From: Sulfuritalea sp.
GTDB lineage: Bacteria; Pseudomonadota; Gammaproteobacteria; Burkholderiales; Rhodocyclaceae
Direction: 5' to 3'
DNA: 64,000 nt
Assembly (NCBI GenBank): GCA_030680805.1
Contig: JAUXUK010000089.1
Span: forward strand, 1 to 64,000
The notes under the pieces are model-generated. The model saw nothing but the letters and a program-made list of their open reading frames with translations, was not told where the DNA came from and ran no database searches. The position numbers and the translations under genes were made by a program. This document shows, one piece after another, positions 29,665 through 38,052 of this stretch. The stretch's first letter is position 1, and the number at the start of each line of letters is the position of its first letter.

Positions 29665-30036
29665 ATGAAACAGCGTGACGAAATTGTGGTGTTGACCGAT
29701 GCCGTGCTGATCACCTGCATCGTGCAGCGCGGCGTGGCGGATACCGTGGTCGATGCGGCGACCGAAGCGGGCGCGCAGGGTGCGACGATCTTCTATGCGC
29801 GTGGCACCGGCGTGCGGCAAAAGCACCTGGGCGTGCTCGGCATAACAGTCAATGCCGAGAAGGAAGTCATCTACATCGTTTCGCCGTCGGACCACGCCGA
29901 CCATATTTTCGAGCGGGTGTATGTGGCGGCCAAGCTCGACACGCCCGGCATGGGCATGATCTACATGTCGCCGCTGGAAAAAATGGCGACCTACGTGCCG
30001 CCGGAAGTGGCGGCGCGCTTCGGCCATCATGACTGA
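29665..30036 (+). CDS. PII-like protein 1 of the DUF1538 locus
   Basis: The 123-residue protein has the PII-like ferredoxin fold order: VLTDAVLITCIVQRGVADTVVDAATEAGAQGATIFYARGTGVRQ (strand-helix-strand into the T loop), then EKEVIYIVSPSDHADHIFERVYVAAKLDTPGMGMIYMSPLEKM. The GATI..RGTG segment is what nucleotide-binding PII proteins use, but the GlnB uridylylation Tyr and its context are missing, so this is a PII-like protein, not GlnB/GlnK. It begins four bases after the DUF1538 stop with GTGGA upstream. It probably senses a ligand and gates the DUF1538 protein. Confidence 0.85.
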   Translation: MKQRDEIVVLTDAVLITCIVQRGVADTVVDAATEAGAQGATIFYARGTGVRQKHLGVLGITVNAEKEVIYIVSPSDHADHIFERVYVAAKLDTPGMGMIYMSPLEKMATYVPPEVAARFGHHD

Positions 30037-30388
30037 TACCGCCTGCCTGCCGCCGCTGCACGGCGACTATCGCATCATCACCTGCGTCATGCCGGCCGGT
30101 CGCGGCGCCGAAGTGCTCGACGCCCTGCGCCGCGAGCTGGGCGTGGTCAGCGCCAGCATTCATCACGCGCGCGGGATCGGCACGCAGAGCCTGCGCCATC
30201 GGGTGTACTCCGACGAGAAGCAGGTTCTGACCGCCGTGGTCGCCGCCGACCAGGGCGACGCGGTATTCGACTTGATCTACTTCGCGGCCGGAATCAATTC
30301 GCCGCACGCCGGCATGGTGATGATGGGCCACGCCTTCCGCGCGGCGGGCATGGGGACGGTGGAGGCGTTGCCGGAAGATATTCAATAG
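30029..30388 (+). CDS. PII-like protein 2 of the DUF1538 locus
   Basis: The 119-residue protein overlaps PII-like protein 1 by eight bases. It has the same fold order: YRIITCVMPAGRGAEVLDALRRELGVVSASIHHARGIGTQ, then EKQVLTAVVAADQGDAVFDLIYFAAGINSPHAGMVMMGHAFRA. The T-loop and C-terminal parts differ enough from protein 1 to suggest a heteromeric or two-input sensor. Function is inferred only from fold and neighbourhood. Confidence 0.82.
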   Translation: MTDTACLPPLHGDYRIITCVMPAGRGAEVLDALRRELGVVSASIHHARGIGTQSLRHRVYSDEKQVLTAVVAADQGDAVFDLIYFAAGINSPHAGMVMMGHAFRAAGMGTVEALPEDIQ

Positions 30389-30458
30389 GCGCCTTGCGTT
30401 TGCCATGAGTGAAGCGGTTCTTTGTCTTTGTGAGGACAAGGGAAACGCTGAATAAGTC

Positions 30459-30525
30459 GTCACACCGGCGAAAGCCGGTGTCCAGTGCCTTGATTCTTCT
30501 GGATTCCGGCTTCCGCCGGAATGAC
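30459..30525 (+). repeat. Pair of palindromic repeats, second copy of the 11766 type
   Basis: CACCGGCGAAAGCCGGTG (30462-30479) and ATTCCGGCTTCCGCCGGAAT (30503-30522) are hairpins with mirrored outer ends (GTCA...CCAG and CTGG...TGAC), as at 11766-11860. The pair lies between the PII-like and CBS genes and may act as a terminator. Confidence 0.85.
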
Positions 30526-30577
30526 AATTCGACACTTGATCAGTAGTTCCCAAGGAAAGTTACAAGGGAGAGCGCGG

Positions 30578-31225
30578 ATGTTCTCGATCTACGGACTGAC
30601 CGGGCAAATCTTCAGCGGCACGCTGGAGCAGCTTGGCCAGGTGCGCGCAGCGGTGCCTGTGCGGCGGGTTCGTGCGATCGACGAGGATGGCCGGGAGTGG
30701 GCATCGCCTGTGCCGGCGGGTGCCGGCCACAGCCGCTACGGACCCGGACCTGGTGCGGAGGCCGTTCGCGAATACGCGACGGCATCAAGGGCCGACCTCG
30801 AACGCGGCCCGCTGTATCGGGCGGAACAGATCATGCAGCGCCCGGTGATTGTCCTGCGTGCGGATGATGATGTGGCCCAGGCCTGGCGCACCTTGAGCAA
30901 CAACCGGATTCACCAGTCCCCGGTACTCGATGCCGCCGGTCGGCTGGCGGGCCTCGTCAGCGAAAGAAACCTGCTGACCGCGCTCAACGTCGAGGATGGC
31001 GTCCTGCGGGATGTTTTGGCACGACGGGTCAGTGACGTGATGAGTTCGCCGGTGGTGAGTGCCCATCCGGCCACGGATATCCGTCGCATCGCCCGCGTCA
31101 TGCTCGACTATGGCGTCGATGGTGTGCCGGTGGTCGACGCGGATCATGTGCTGGCGGGATTCATTTCGCGCAGCGACATCCTGCATGCCGTCATCGCGGA
31201 GCCGCCTGTCAGCCTCTGGCGTTGA
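30578..31225 (+). CDS. Protein with a pair of CBS domains
   Basis: The 215-residue protein has an uncharacterised N-terminal region of about 80 residues (MFSIYGLTGQIFSGTLEQL), then two CBS domains: EQIMQRPVIVLRADDDVAQAWRTL (about 88-145) and VSDVMSSPVVSAHPATDIRRIA (about 155-210). CBS pairs bind adenine nucleotides and often regulate transporters. It starts 20 bases after AAGGGAGAG-type sequence; an upstream in-frame ATG at 30521 would translate repeat sequence and is rejected. Its place next to ion-transport genes suggests a regulatory role there. Confidence 0.88.
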   Translation: MFSIYGLTGQIFSGTLEQLGQVRAAVPVRRVRAIDEDGREWASPVPAGAGHSRYGPGPGAEAVREYATASRADLERGPLYRAEQIMQRPVIVLRADDDVAQAWRTLSNNRIHQSPVLDAAGRLAGLVSERNLLTALNVEDGVLRDVLARRVSDVMSSPVVSAHPATDIRRIARVMLDYGVDGVPVVDADHVLAGFISRSDILHAVIAEPPVSLWR

Positions 31226-31281
31226 CGGCAGGATGGATCGGTTTTAGCCGCAGGCGGGAATGGCGGGGCGAACCCCTGGGG

Positions 31282-31704
31282 CTATTTGACGACAGTGACG
31301 GGGCAGCCCGCCAGGCGGATCACGTCCGCTGCGACAGATCCCATGAGCGCGCTTCTGAGCGCCCCGGCGCCATGCGTGCCGATCACGATCGTGTCGCAGT
31401 TGCTTTCGGCGGCATGGCGGGCGATGGTTTCGGCCACGGGTCCGAGCGCCACCTCCGGCACATAGGCAACGCCGGCATTTTCGAGCACCGAGCGCGCCGC
31501 GGCCAGAGCATCGCCGCCGCGGGTTTCCTGCATCGCTTCGATCTCGCGCAGGGGCATGTGGCCGAGGACTTCGGGGGCGTCGATTGGAGCCTGGACATTG
31601 AGCAGGATTATCTGGTAGTCGGCGCAGCCTTGCACCAGGCGGATGACATGTTTGGCGACGCGGTTCGAATGATCGGAGCCGTCAACCGCTAGCAATATTT
31701 TCAT
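31282..31704 (-). CDS. Universal stress protein, UspA family
   Basis: The 140-residue protein starts MKILLAVDGSDHSNRVAKHV and ends with the ATP-binding motif GTHGAGALRSALMGSVAADV and a final CPVTVVK strand, so it belongs to the ATP-binding UspFG/MJ0577-like group. It probably helps survival under starvation or energy stress. The start at 31704 follows the family; the frame continues to 31806 without support. It is convergent with the CBS gene and divergent from nhaD. Confidence 0.93.
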   Translation of the reverse strand: MKILLAVDGSDHSNRVAKHVIRLVQGCADYQIILLNVQAPIDAPEVLGHMPLREIEAMQETRGGDALAAARSVLENAGVAYVPEVALGPVAETIARHAAESNCDTIVIGTHGAGALRSALMGSVAADVIRLAGCPVTVVK

Positions 31705-31826
31705 GGCAGGACTTTCATTTCTCGGGACAGGCAAGTCTATCGCATTATTCTTGACTGGCTCCTGGGTGCCGTCGGCGCGCAACGGACTGATACAATTCGC
31801 CGACAAAAAATCGACTGGAGTGGCAG

Positions 31827-33254
31827 ATGATGTCTTCGCATCGAAGCAATGCGTCTTGGGGCCAGGCAGGGAGTTTGCTGGCGGCAGCGGGCATGTTGCT
31901 GGCTGCGCCGCTGGCCCAGGCGGCCGATGCGACGGTCACCTCGCCCGCACTGTTCGGTATTCCGGTCGATTTCATCCTGTTCGGCGCGACCCTGCTCGGC
32001 GTCGCGCTGTTCCATCACTACGTGTTGCAGGTGGCGCTGACCGGCCTTGTGACGATCACGGCCTACAAGGTTTTGTTCACCGGTTTCAAGACCGGCGCCG
32101 GCATCGCCGGATTCGGCGTGCACATGGCGCACGAATGGGTGCTGCTGGCCAACCTGCTCGGCCTGCTGGTCGGCTTCGCCCTGCTGGCGCGGCATTTCGA
32201 GGACAGCGGCGTGCCCGAAGTGCTACCCAGGCTGCTGCCCGAAGGCTGGCTGGGGCCCTTCATGCTGCTGGTGATCATCTTCGTCCTCTCCGGCTTTCTC
32301 GACAACATCGCCGCGGCGCTGATCGGCGCCACGGTGGCGGCCAGCGTGTTCAAGCGCAAGGTGCATATCGGCTACCTGGCCGCCATCGTCGCCGCGTCGA
32401 ATGGCGGCGGCGCCGGCTCGGTGGTGGGCGATACGACGACCACGATGATGTGGCTGGACGGCGTCAGCCCGCTCGACGTGGTCGAGGCCTATATCGCGTC
32501 CGCCGTGGCGCTGGTGGTATTCGGCATCCCGGCGGCGTTGCTGCAGCACAAGCACATGGCGATCAGCCGCGACTTCCAGGCCGCGCACCATATCGACTGG
32601 GCTCGGGTCGGCATCGTGGTTTTCATTCTCGTCTGCGCCATCATCACCAATGTCACGGTGAACCTGAAGTTCGCTTCTGCCGCCGCGCACTTCCCCTTCC
32701 TCGGCGCCGCGATCTGGGTCGCGCTGCTGGTGGCGGTGCCGCTGCGCAAGCCGGAATGGAGCCTGATTCCGGGCGCCTTCAAGGGCTCGGTGTTCCTGCT
32801 GTCGCTGGTTACCTGCGCTTCGATGATGCCGGTCGAGTCGCTGCCGCCCGCCTCCTGGCCATCGGCGCTGGCGCTGGGCTTCATCTCGGCGGTGTTCGAC
32901 AACATTCCGCTGACCGCGCTGGCGCTGAAGCAGGGCGGCTACGACTGGGGCTTCCTCGCTTATGCGGTCGGCTTCGGCGGCTCGATGCTGTGGTTCGGTT
33001 CCTCGGCCGGCGTCGCGGTGGCCAACCTGTTTCCGGAAGCCAAGTCGGTCGGCCAGTGGCTGCGCCACGGCTGGTTCATTCCCATCGGCTATGTCGTCGG
33101 CTTTTTCGCACTGCTGGCGCTTCTCGGCTGGCACCCGCAGGAAAAGCACAAGGACGCCGCGCCATCGACGGTCCAGGTTCAGTCTGCGAAACCGGCCGCC
33201 GCCGTTCCGCCAGCGCCGACTTCTCCCGCGGTCGGCGCACCGGGCTACCAGTAA
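31827..33254 (+). CDS. nhaD: NhaD-type Na+/H+ antiporter (ion transporter superfamily)
   Basis: The 475-residue protein starts with an N-terminal hydrophobic segment that may be a signal peptide (about 1-32, ending LAQA) and has roughly a dozen membrane helices. The GFLDNIAAALIGATVAASVF and SNGGGAGSVVGDTTTTMMWLDG segments and the second-half FISAVFDNIPLTALALKQGG repeat the (D)NI/PLT pattern of NhaD/ArsB-type antiporters. The adjacent nhaR gene supports Na+ extrusion. The C-terminal 35 residues are a Pro/Ala-rich tail that includes a copy of the dispersed motif (PPAPTSPA). Citrate or other anion transport is the alternative for this superfamily. Confidence 0.82.
   Translation: MMSSHRSNASWGQAGSLLAAAGMLLAAPLAQAADATVTSPALFGIPVDFILFGATLLGVALFHHYVLQVALTGLVTITAYKVLFTGFKTGAGIAGFGVHMAHEWVLLANLLGLLVGFALLARHFEDSGVPEVLPRLLPEGWLGPFMLLVIIFVLSGFLDNIAAALIGATVAASVFKRKVHIGYLAAIVAASNGGGAGSVVGDTTTTMMWLDGVSPLDVVEAYIASAVALVVFGIPAALLQHKHMAISRDFQAAHHIDWARVGIVVFILVCAIITNVTVNLKFASAAAHFPFLGAAIWVALLVAVPLRKPEWSLIPGAFKGSVFLLSLVTCASMMPVESLPPASWPSALALGFISAVFDNIPLTALALKQGGYDWGFLAYAVGFGGSMLWFGSSAGVAVANLFPEAKSVGQWLRHGWFIPIGYVVGFFALLALLGWHPQEKHKDAAPSTVQVQSAKPAAAVPPAPTSPAVGAPGYQ
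33199..33224 (-). repeat. Dispersed 26-bp motif, copy in nhaD tail
   Basis: 22 of 26 matches; it encodes VPPAPTS in the variable C-terminal tail. Confidence 0.55.
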
Positions 33255-33260
33255 GCGCCG

Positions 33261-34172
33261 TCAGGCTTCGGGCTGGCTCCAGCTGACCGGCGCCTTGCGG
33301 ATGGCTTCCACCGCGGGGTGGCGGATGCGCCGCTCATTGGAAATGGCGTAGTACTGCTCCCGCACGTCAATCATCACGCCGACCGGTTCGGCGCTGAGTT
33401 GCGCGGCAATCTCGCCGCCCAGCACCGAGGGCGCCGGGAACAACCCCCGTCCGGCGCGGCCGAAGGTGGTGAGCAGCGCGCTGTCCTCGAATTCACCGAC
33501 GACCAGCGGCGCCACGTCGTGGCTTTCCAGCCAGCGTTCGATCTGCCCGCGCAGCGCGTTGCCGCGGGTCGGCAGCAGCATCGGGGCGTCATCGAGATTG
33601 CCGGGAAATCCTTTGCGATAACGTTTCGCCAGGTCCGGCGTGGCGAACAGCGTGATCTCGAACTCGCCCAGCGGGTGGCTGAAGACCTTGAGGTTGCCGC
33701 CATGCGGTGCCGGCCGGTCGGTGAGCACCACATCCAGCCGATGCAGCGCCAGTTCCGCCAGCAGGGTGTCGAACTCGCCTTCGCGGCAGACCAGCCGCAC
33801 TTGCTGCGGCAGGTGGAACACGACTTCCATGAGACGGAAGGCGATCAGCTTGGGCAGGGCATCCGAGATCCCGACGGCGAGCCGCAGCGTGTTGCCGGCA
33901 TCCGTTTCGCGCAGTGCGGCGCCCATGTGTTCGCCCAACTGGAAAATCTGGTCGGCGTAGGTCAGGGCCAGGCGTCCGGCTTCGGTCGGCACCAGGCGGC
34001 GGCCCTGGGGCGCGAGCAGCGCCTTGCCCAGCGCCTGTTCGAGCTGGGCGATCTGCACGCTGATGGTCTGCACCGCAACGCCGAGCCGCCGCGCCGCGCG
34101 CGTCACGCTGCCTTCCTGGGCGACGACCCAGAAGTAGCGGAGGTGGTGGTAGTTGAGTGCGGTGGATTTCAT
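33261..34172 (-). CDS. nhaR: LysR-family regulator NhaR
   Basis: The 303-residue protein begins MKSTALNYHHLRYFWVVAQEGSVTRAARRLGVAVQTISVQIAQLE, the NhaR-type LysR helix-turn-helix, and has a normal LysR effector domain (ISDALPKLIAFRLMEVVFHLPQQVRLVCREGEFDTLLAELALHRLDVVLTDRPAP). NhaR activates Na+/H+ antiporter genes in response to Na+. It is convergent with nhaD, with six bases between stops. The start at 34172 was chosen by homology; the frame is open to 34340 but unsupported. Confidence 0.9.
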   Translation of the reverse strand: MKSTALNYHHLRYFWVVAQEGSVTRAARRLGVAVQTISVQIAQLEQALGKALLAPQGRRLVPTEAGRLALTYADQIFQLGEHMGAALRETDAGNTLRLAVGISDALPKLIAFRLMEVVFHLPQQVRLVCREGEFDTLLAELALHRLDVVLTDRPAPHGGNLKVFSHPLGEFEITLFATPDLAKRYRKGFPGNLDDAPMLLPTRGNALRGQIERWLESHDVAPLVVGEFEDSALLTTFGRAGRGLFPAPSVLGGEIAAQLSAEPVGVMIDVREQYYAISNERRIRHPAVEAIRKAPVSWSQPEA

Positions 34173-34339
34173 GTTTCGTATTTTACGAACAAATACTGAT
34201 GATTTATTCGGTTTCTCGGAATCTTGATTTTTCGTAGAATCGCCGCATCTTGGTTGCTGCACGGAGGACAATGGGCGCTGCCGCCTGTTGTCGACCCAAG
34301 TGCAAAACCGGTAACACCGTCTTTTTCGGGAGAATCGCA

Positions 34340-35221
34340 ATGAAACGCATCGTGCTGTTTTTGGTCACCAACCTTGCCGTGATGCTGGTGCTGTCGATCG
34401 CCGCCAGCGTGCTCGGGGTGAACCGCTACCTGACCGCCAACGGCCTCGATCTGGGCATGCTGCTGGGTTTCGCCGCGCTCATCGGTTTTGGCGGCGCCTT
34501 CGTTTCGCTGGCCATATCGAAGATGGTGGCGAAGTGGTCCACCGGCGCGCGTATCATCGACAGCCCGTCGACCTCGACCGAGTTCTGGCTGGTCGAAACC
34601 GTGCGCAAGCAGGCGCAGAAGGCCGGCATCGCGATGCCTGAAGTCGCCATCTACGAAGGCGAGCCGAATGCCTTCGCCACCGGGCCGAGCAAGAACAATT
34701 CACTGGTCGCGGTGTCCACCGGCCTCTTGCAGAACATGAGCAAGGAGGAAGTCGAGGCGGTTCTGGCGCACGAAGTCAGCCACGTTGCCAATGGCGACAT
34801 GGTGACGCTGACGCTGATCCAGGGCGTGGTCAATACTTTTGTCATCTTCCTGTCGCGCATCGTCGGTTATCTGGTCGATAGTTTCCTGCGCCGCGGCGAC
34901 AGCCAGTCATCGGGCCCCGGCATCGGCTACACGATTACCGTGATCGTCTGCGACATCCTGTTCGGCATTCTCGCCAGCATCATCGTCGCCTGGTTCTCGC
35001 GCCAGCGCGAGTTCCGCGCCGACGCCGGCGCCGCCGGCCTGATGGGTTCGCCGCGGCCGATGATCTCGGCTCTGCAGCGCCTCGGTGGCATGGCGGTCGA
35101 GCCGCTGCCGAAGAGCCTGGCGAGTTCCGGCATCGCCGGCGGCCCTGGCTTCATGGCGCTGTTCTCCAGCCACCCGAGCATGGAAGAGCGCATCGCCGCG
35201 CTGTCTGCACAAGGCCGGTGA
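34340..35221 (+). CDS. htpX: Membrane zinc metalloprotease HtpX
   Basis: The 293-residue protein has two N-terminal membrane helices (1-55), the zinc motif HEVSH in [22 protein letters not shown] at about 140, two more helices (about 155 and 195) and the downstream Glu ligand in [14 protein letters not shown]. The [19 protein letters not shown] segment is a family hallmark. HtpX removes misfolded inner-membrane proteins. The start at 34340 has GGGAGAATC upstream and matches Escherichia coli HtpX. Confidence 0.96.
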   Translation: MKRIVLFLVTNLAVMLVLSIAASVLGVNRYLTANGLDLGMLLGFAALIGFGGAFVSLAISKMVAKWSTGARIIDSPSTSTEFWLVETVRKQAQKAGIAMPEVAIYEGEPNAFATGPSKNNSLVAVSTGLLQNMSKEEVEAVLAHEVSHVANGDMVTLTLIQGVVNTFVIFLSRIVGYLVDSFLRRGDSQSSGPGIGYTITVIVCDILFGILASIIVAWFSRQREFRADAGAAGLMGSPRPMISALQRLGGMAVEPLPKSLASSGIAGGPGFMALFSSHPSMEERIAALSAQGR

Positions 35222-35262
35222 GTTTTAACGTGAAACACCTTGTTCGAAGTCTCCAGTAATGG

Positions 35263-35320
35263 ACGCGCGCAGCGCGCCGATTGGAAACCCCCCGCGAGGG
35301 GGGAAGGGGGGCGGGGAACC
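35263..35320 (+). repeat. GC-rich palindromic element after htpX
   Basis: GCGCGCAGCGCGC is followed by CCCCCCGCGAGGGGGG and GGGGGGCGGGG. It is related to the elements before lutC, murE and murB. It lies in the gap between htpX and the CPA2 antiporter. Confidence 0.75.
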
Positions 35321-35367
35321 AATTCGCTTTTCGCGTGTTTCATCTTCGGCGGGTGGCGCTCGGTGCC

Positions 35368-36738
35368 ATGAGCGTTAGTCTGCGGCAGCGTTACGGCAGG
35401 CCCCCGCTCGTCGCGGGGGCCTTTGCTTTGCTGTTCGCGGCAGCTCCCGCCTGGGCGGCGGGTTCTGCCGTGGTCGGTGCCAACCTGCTGTGGCTGGCGC
35501 TGATCCTGATGTCCGCCCGCCTGTTCGCTCCGCTGGCGCAAAAACTCGGCTTCCCGGCGGTGCTGGGCGAATTGCTGCTTGGCGTGGTGCTGGGCAACCT
35601 GGCGCTGCTGGGTATCAACGGCTTCGACTCCATCAAGGACGATCCGGCGGTGATGTTCATTGCCGAGCTTGGCGTCATCGTGCTGTTGCTGCAGATCGGC
35701 CTTGAAACTCGGCTCGCCGACCTGATCAAGGTCGGTCCGCGCGCCCTCGCCGTCGGCATCGTCGGCATTGCCGTGCCCTTCGTGCTGGGCGCCTACGTGG
35801 TGGGGCCGTGGCTGCTGCCGGGACTGTCCGGCAATACCTACCTGTTTCTCGGCGCCACGCTGTCGGCCACCTCGGTCGGCATCACCGGCCGCGTCTTTCG
35901 CGACCTGGGCAAGCTGGATACGCCGGCGGCGCGCATCGTGCTCGGCGCCGCAGTGATCGATGACGTGCTCGGGCTGGTGATTCTCGCCGTGGTATCGAGC
36001 CTGGTGCAGGCCGGCTCGGTCAGTGTCGGCCAGGTCGGCGGCATCATCGCCGAAGCGGTGATTTTCCTCGCCGGCTCGATCTGGATCGGCCGCCTGATTG
36101 CGCCGCATTCCAGCCGCTGGCTGGCACAGCTCGATGCCGGCCCCTCGATGCTGTTCGCCCAGGTGCTGGCCACCGGGCTTTTCCTCGCATGGCTGGCGCA
36201 TGCCATCGGCCTGGCGCCGATCATCGGCGCCTTCGCTGCCGGCCTGTTGTTCGAGCCGATGTTTCTGCGCGATTTCGATCGTCCGTCCATCGTGCGCGAG
36301 ATCGAGCCCCTGTTGCCGGCGGGCGATACCGGCCTGGCCGAGCGCCTGCGCCCGATCCTGAAGAAGCACGGCGGCCACCAGCACGAACACATGATCGAGC
36401 CCATCGGCTACTTCTTCGTCCCGGTGTTTTTCGTCCTCACCGGCATGCAGGTCGATTTGCAGACCCTGTCCGATCCGAAAATTCTCGGCATCGGGCTGGG
36501 CGTCACCGCCGCCGCCATCGCCGGCAAGCTGGTCGCCGGGCTGGCCGCCGGACCTTCCGGCAAATGGCTGGTGGGCTGGGGCATGGTGCCGCGCGGCGAA
36601 GTCGGCCTGATCTTCGCCATGGTCGGCAAGCAACTCGGTGTCGTGAACGAGGCGATGTTCTCCGTCATCGTGATGATGGTGATCCTGACCACGCTGATCA
36701 CGCCGCCGGTGCTGACCTGGCTGCTCAAGCGGCAGTAG
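35368..36738 (+). CDS. CPA2-type Na+(K+)/H+ antiporter
   Basis: The 456-residue protein begins with a cleavable-looking hydrophobic segment (RPPLVAGAFALLFAAAPAWAAG), followed by about 12 membrane helices. LGFPAVLGELLLGVVLGNLALLG, FLGATLSATSVGITGRVFRDLG and VIDDVLGLVILAVVSSLV mark the CPA2/NapA core, with the paired Asp-Asp in AAVIDDVLG needed for cation binding. There is no RCK domain. The start at 35368 is uncertain; the frame is open from 35281 but the extension is repeat-derived. It follows htpX. Confidence 0.9.
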   Translation: MSVSLRQRYGRPPLVAGAFALLFAAAPAWAAGSAVVGANLLWLALILMSARLFAPLAQKLGFPAVLGELLLGVVLGNLALLGINGFDSIKDDPAVMFIAELGVIVLLLQIGLETRLADLIKVGPRALAVGIVGIAVPFVLGAYVVGPWLLPGLSGNTYLFLGATLSATSVGITGRVFRDLGKLDTPAARIVLGAAVIDDVLGLVILAVVSSLVQAGSVSVGQVGGIIAEAVIFLAGSIWIGRLIAPHSSRWLAQLDAGPSMLFAQVLATGLFLAWLAHAIGLAPIIGAFAAGLLFEPMFLRDFDRPSIVREIEPLLPAGDTGLAERLRPILKKHGGHQHEHMIEPIGYFFVPVFFVLTGMQVDLQTLSDPKILGIGLGVTAAAIAGKLVAGLAAGPSGKWLVGWGMVPRGEVGLIFAMVGKQLGVVNEAMFSVIVMMVILTTLITPPVLTWLLKRQ

Positions 36739-36765
36739 GCCGGCGGCCGGGTAGGGCGAGGCCGC

Positions 36766-36771
36766 TATAAT
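36766..36771 (+). promoter_or_regulatory. Possible -10 box of psd
   Basis: A perfect TATAAT lies 27 bases before the GTG start of psd. No convincing -35 box is visible 17 bases upstream, so the promoter is only suggested. Confidence 0.4.
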
Positions 36772-36798
36772 TCGCCGCTTCGTCCGCTGAAGCTGATC

Positions 36799-37656
36799 GT
36801 GTCCGAGCGCCTTGCCGTCCTTGCCCAGTATCTGTTGCCCAAGCAGGCGCTCACCGCGCTTGCCGGCAAGTTCGCCGCGGCCCGCGCCGGTGGCCTGACC
36901 ACCGCCGTGATCCGCTGGTTCGTCGGCCGCTACGGCGTCAACATGAGCGAGGCGGCCAATCCGGACATTTCGAGTTACGCCAGCTTCAACGAGTTCTTTA
37001 CGCGGCCGCTGCAGCCGGATGCGCGGCCGCTGGCCAAAGCCGATTTCATCTGTCCGGTCGACGGCGCGATCAGCCAGTTCGGCGCCATAGCGCGCGACCA
37101 GATCTTCCAGGCCAAGGGCCACCAGTACTCAACGACCGCCCTGGTCGGCGGCGATGGCGAACTGGCGGCGCAGTTTCAGGATGGCAGTTTCGCCACGCTC
37201 TATCTCAGCCCGAAGGATTACCACCGCATCCACATGCCATGCGACGGCCGCTTGCTGCGCATGATTCATGTGCCGGGGGATTTGTTCTCGGTCAATCCCG
37301 TAACCGCGCGCGGCGTGCCCGGTCTCTTCGCGCGCAACGAGCGCGTGGTCTGCGTTTTCGACTCGGCGCATGGTCAACCTCGCCCCTTCGTGCTGGTGCT
37401 GGTCGGCGCCACCATCGTCGGCAGCATGGCGACGGTGTGGCATGGCGTGGTGAATCCGCCACGCCCCGGTCATTTGCGCGAATGGCACTATGAGGATCAG
37501 CAACTGCCGTTCAGGCAAGGCGACGAAATGGGCCGCTTCCTGCTCGGCTCGACCGTGGTCATGCTGTTCCCGCGCGGTGTGATGAAGTTCAATGGAGATT
37601 GGTCGCCGCAGCGGCCGATCCGGCTCGGCGAGAAGATGGGTGAGAGGCCCATTTAA
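36799..37656 (+). CDS. psd: Phosphatidylserine decarboxylase
   Basis: The 285-residue proenzyme shows FICPVDGAISQFG, the PKDYHRIHMPCDGRL motif with the catalytic His, and LLGSTVVMLFPRGV near the C-terminus; cleavage between Gly and Ser of LGST generates the pyruvoyl cofactor. It makes phosphatidylethanolamine from phosphatidylserine at the inner membrane. The start is GTG at 36799. Length and motifs are normal. Confidence 0.96.
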   Translation: MSERLAVLAQYLLPKQALTALAGKFAAARAGGLTTAVIRWFVGRYGVNMSEAANPDISSYASFNEFFTRPLQPDARPLAKADFICPVDGAISQFGAIARDQIFQAKGHQYSTTALVGGDGELAAQFQDGSFATLYLSPKDYHRIHMPCDGRLLRMIHVPGDLFSVNPVTARGVPGLFARNERVVCVFDSAHGQPRPFVLVLVGATIVGSMATVWHGVVNPPRPGHLREWHYEDQQLPFRQGDEMGRFLLGSTVVMLFPRGVMKFNGDWSPQRPIRLGEKMGERPI

Positions 37657-37728
37657 CCCTTACCAGGGTTTGCCCCTGATTCTGTCGAATTCTCGATGGC
37701 CTGTTTGCCCGAATCCCCTTGCCGCGGA

Positions 37729-37743
37729 TAACCAACTAGGTTA
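37729..37743. promoter_or_regulatory. Palindromic MqsA operator
   Basis: TAACCAACTAGGTTA is a near-perfect palindrome 10 bases before mqsR. Escherichia coli MqsA binds AACCT-N2-4-AGGTT; here AACC, a four-base gap and AGGTT are present. Confidence 0.75.
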
Positions 37744-37753
37744 ATCTGTTCCC

Positions 37754-38050
37754 ATGGAGAAGGTCACGCCTCACTGCAAGCTGGCGGTCGTCAAGGCATT
37801 GGTCGAGCAAGGGCGCGTTCGCGCCACGATGAGCGCGCTCGGTGGTGCGGGCGCAATGGGATTCGACTTCGACGGCATGCTCGCTGTCATCATGGCGCTG
37901 GCCGCGTCGGACTTCCACAAGAGCATGACGACCCATGCGGATCACCGGATCTGGCAGGACGTGTACCGCCCGACGACACCGGTCGGCGAGGTGTATCTGA
38001 AGCTGACGGTAATTGATGACGTGCTGATCGTGTCTTTCAAGGAGCTATGA
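37754..38050 (+). CDS. mqsR: mRNA interferase toxin MqsR
   Basis: The 98-residue protein aligns by eye over its whole length with Escherichia coli MqsR: EKVTPHCKLAVVKALVEQGRVRATMSAL, GFDFDGMLAVIMALAASDFHKSMTTHADH, RIWQDVYRP and VYLKLTVIDDVLIVSFKEL. MqsR cleaves mRNA at GCU/GCA sites. As in Escherichia coli the toxin gene comes first, the reverse of most type II loci. Confidence 0.96.
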   Translation: MEKVTPHCKLAVVKALVEQGRVRATMSALGGAGAMGFDFDGMLAVIMALAASDFHKSMTTHADHRIWQDVYRPTTPVGEVYLKLTVIDDVLIVSFKEL

Positions 38051-38052
38051 CC

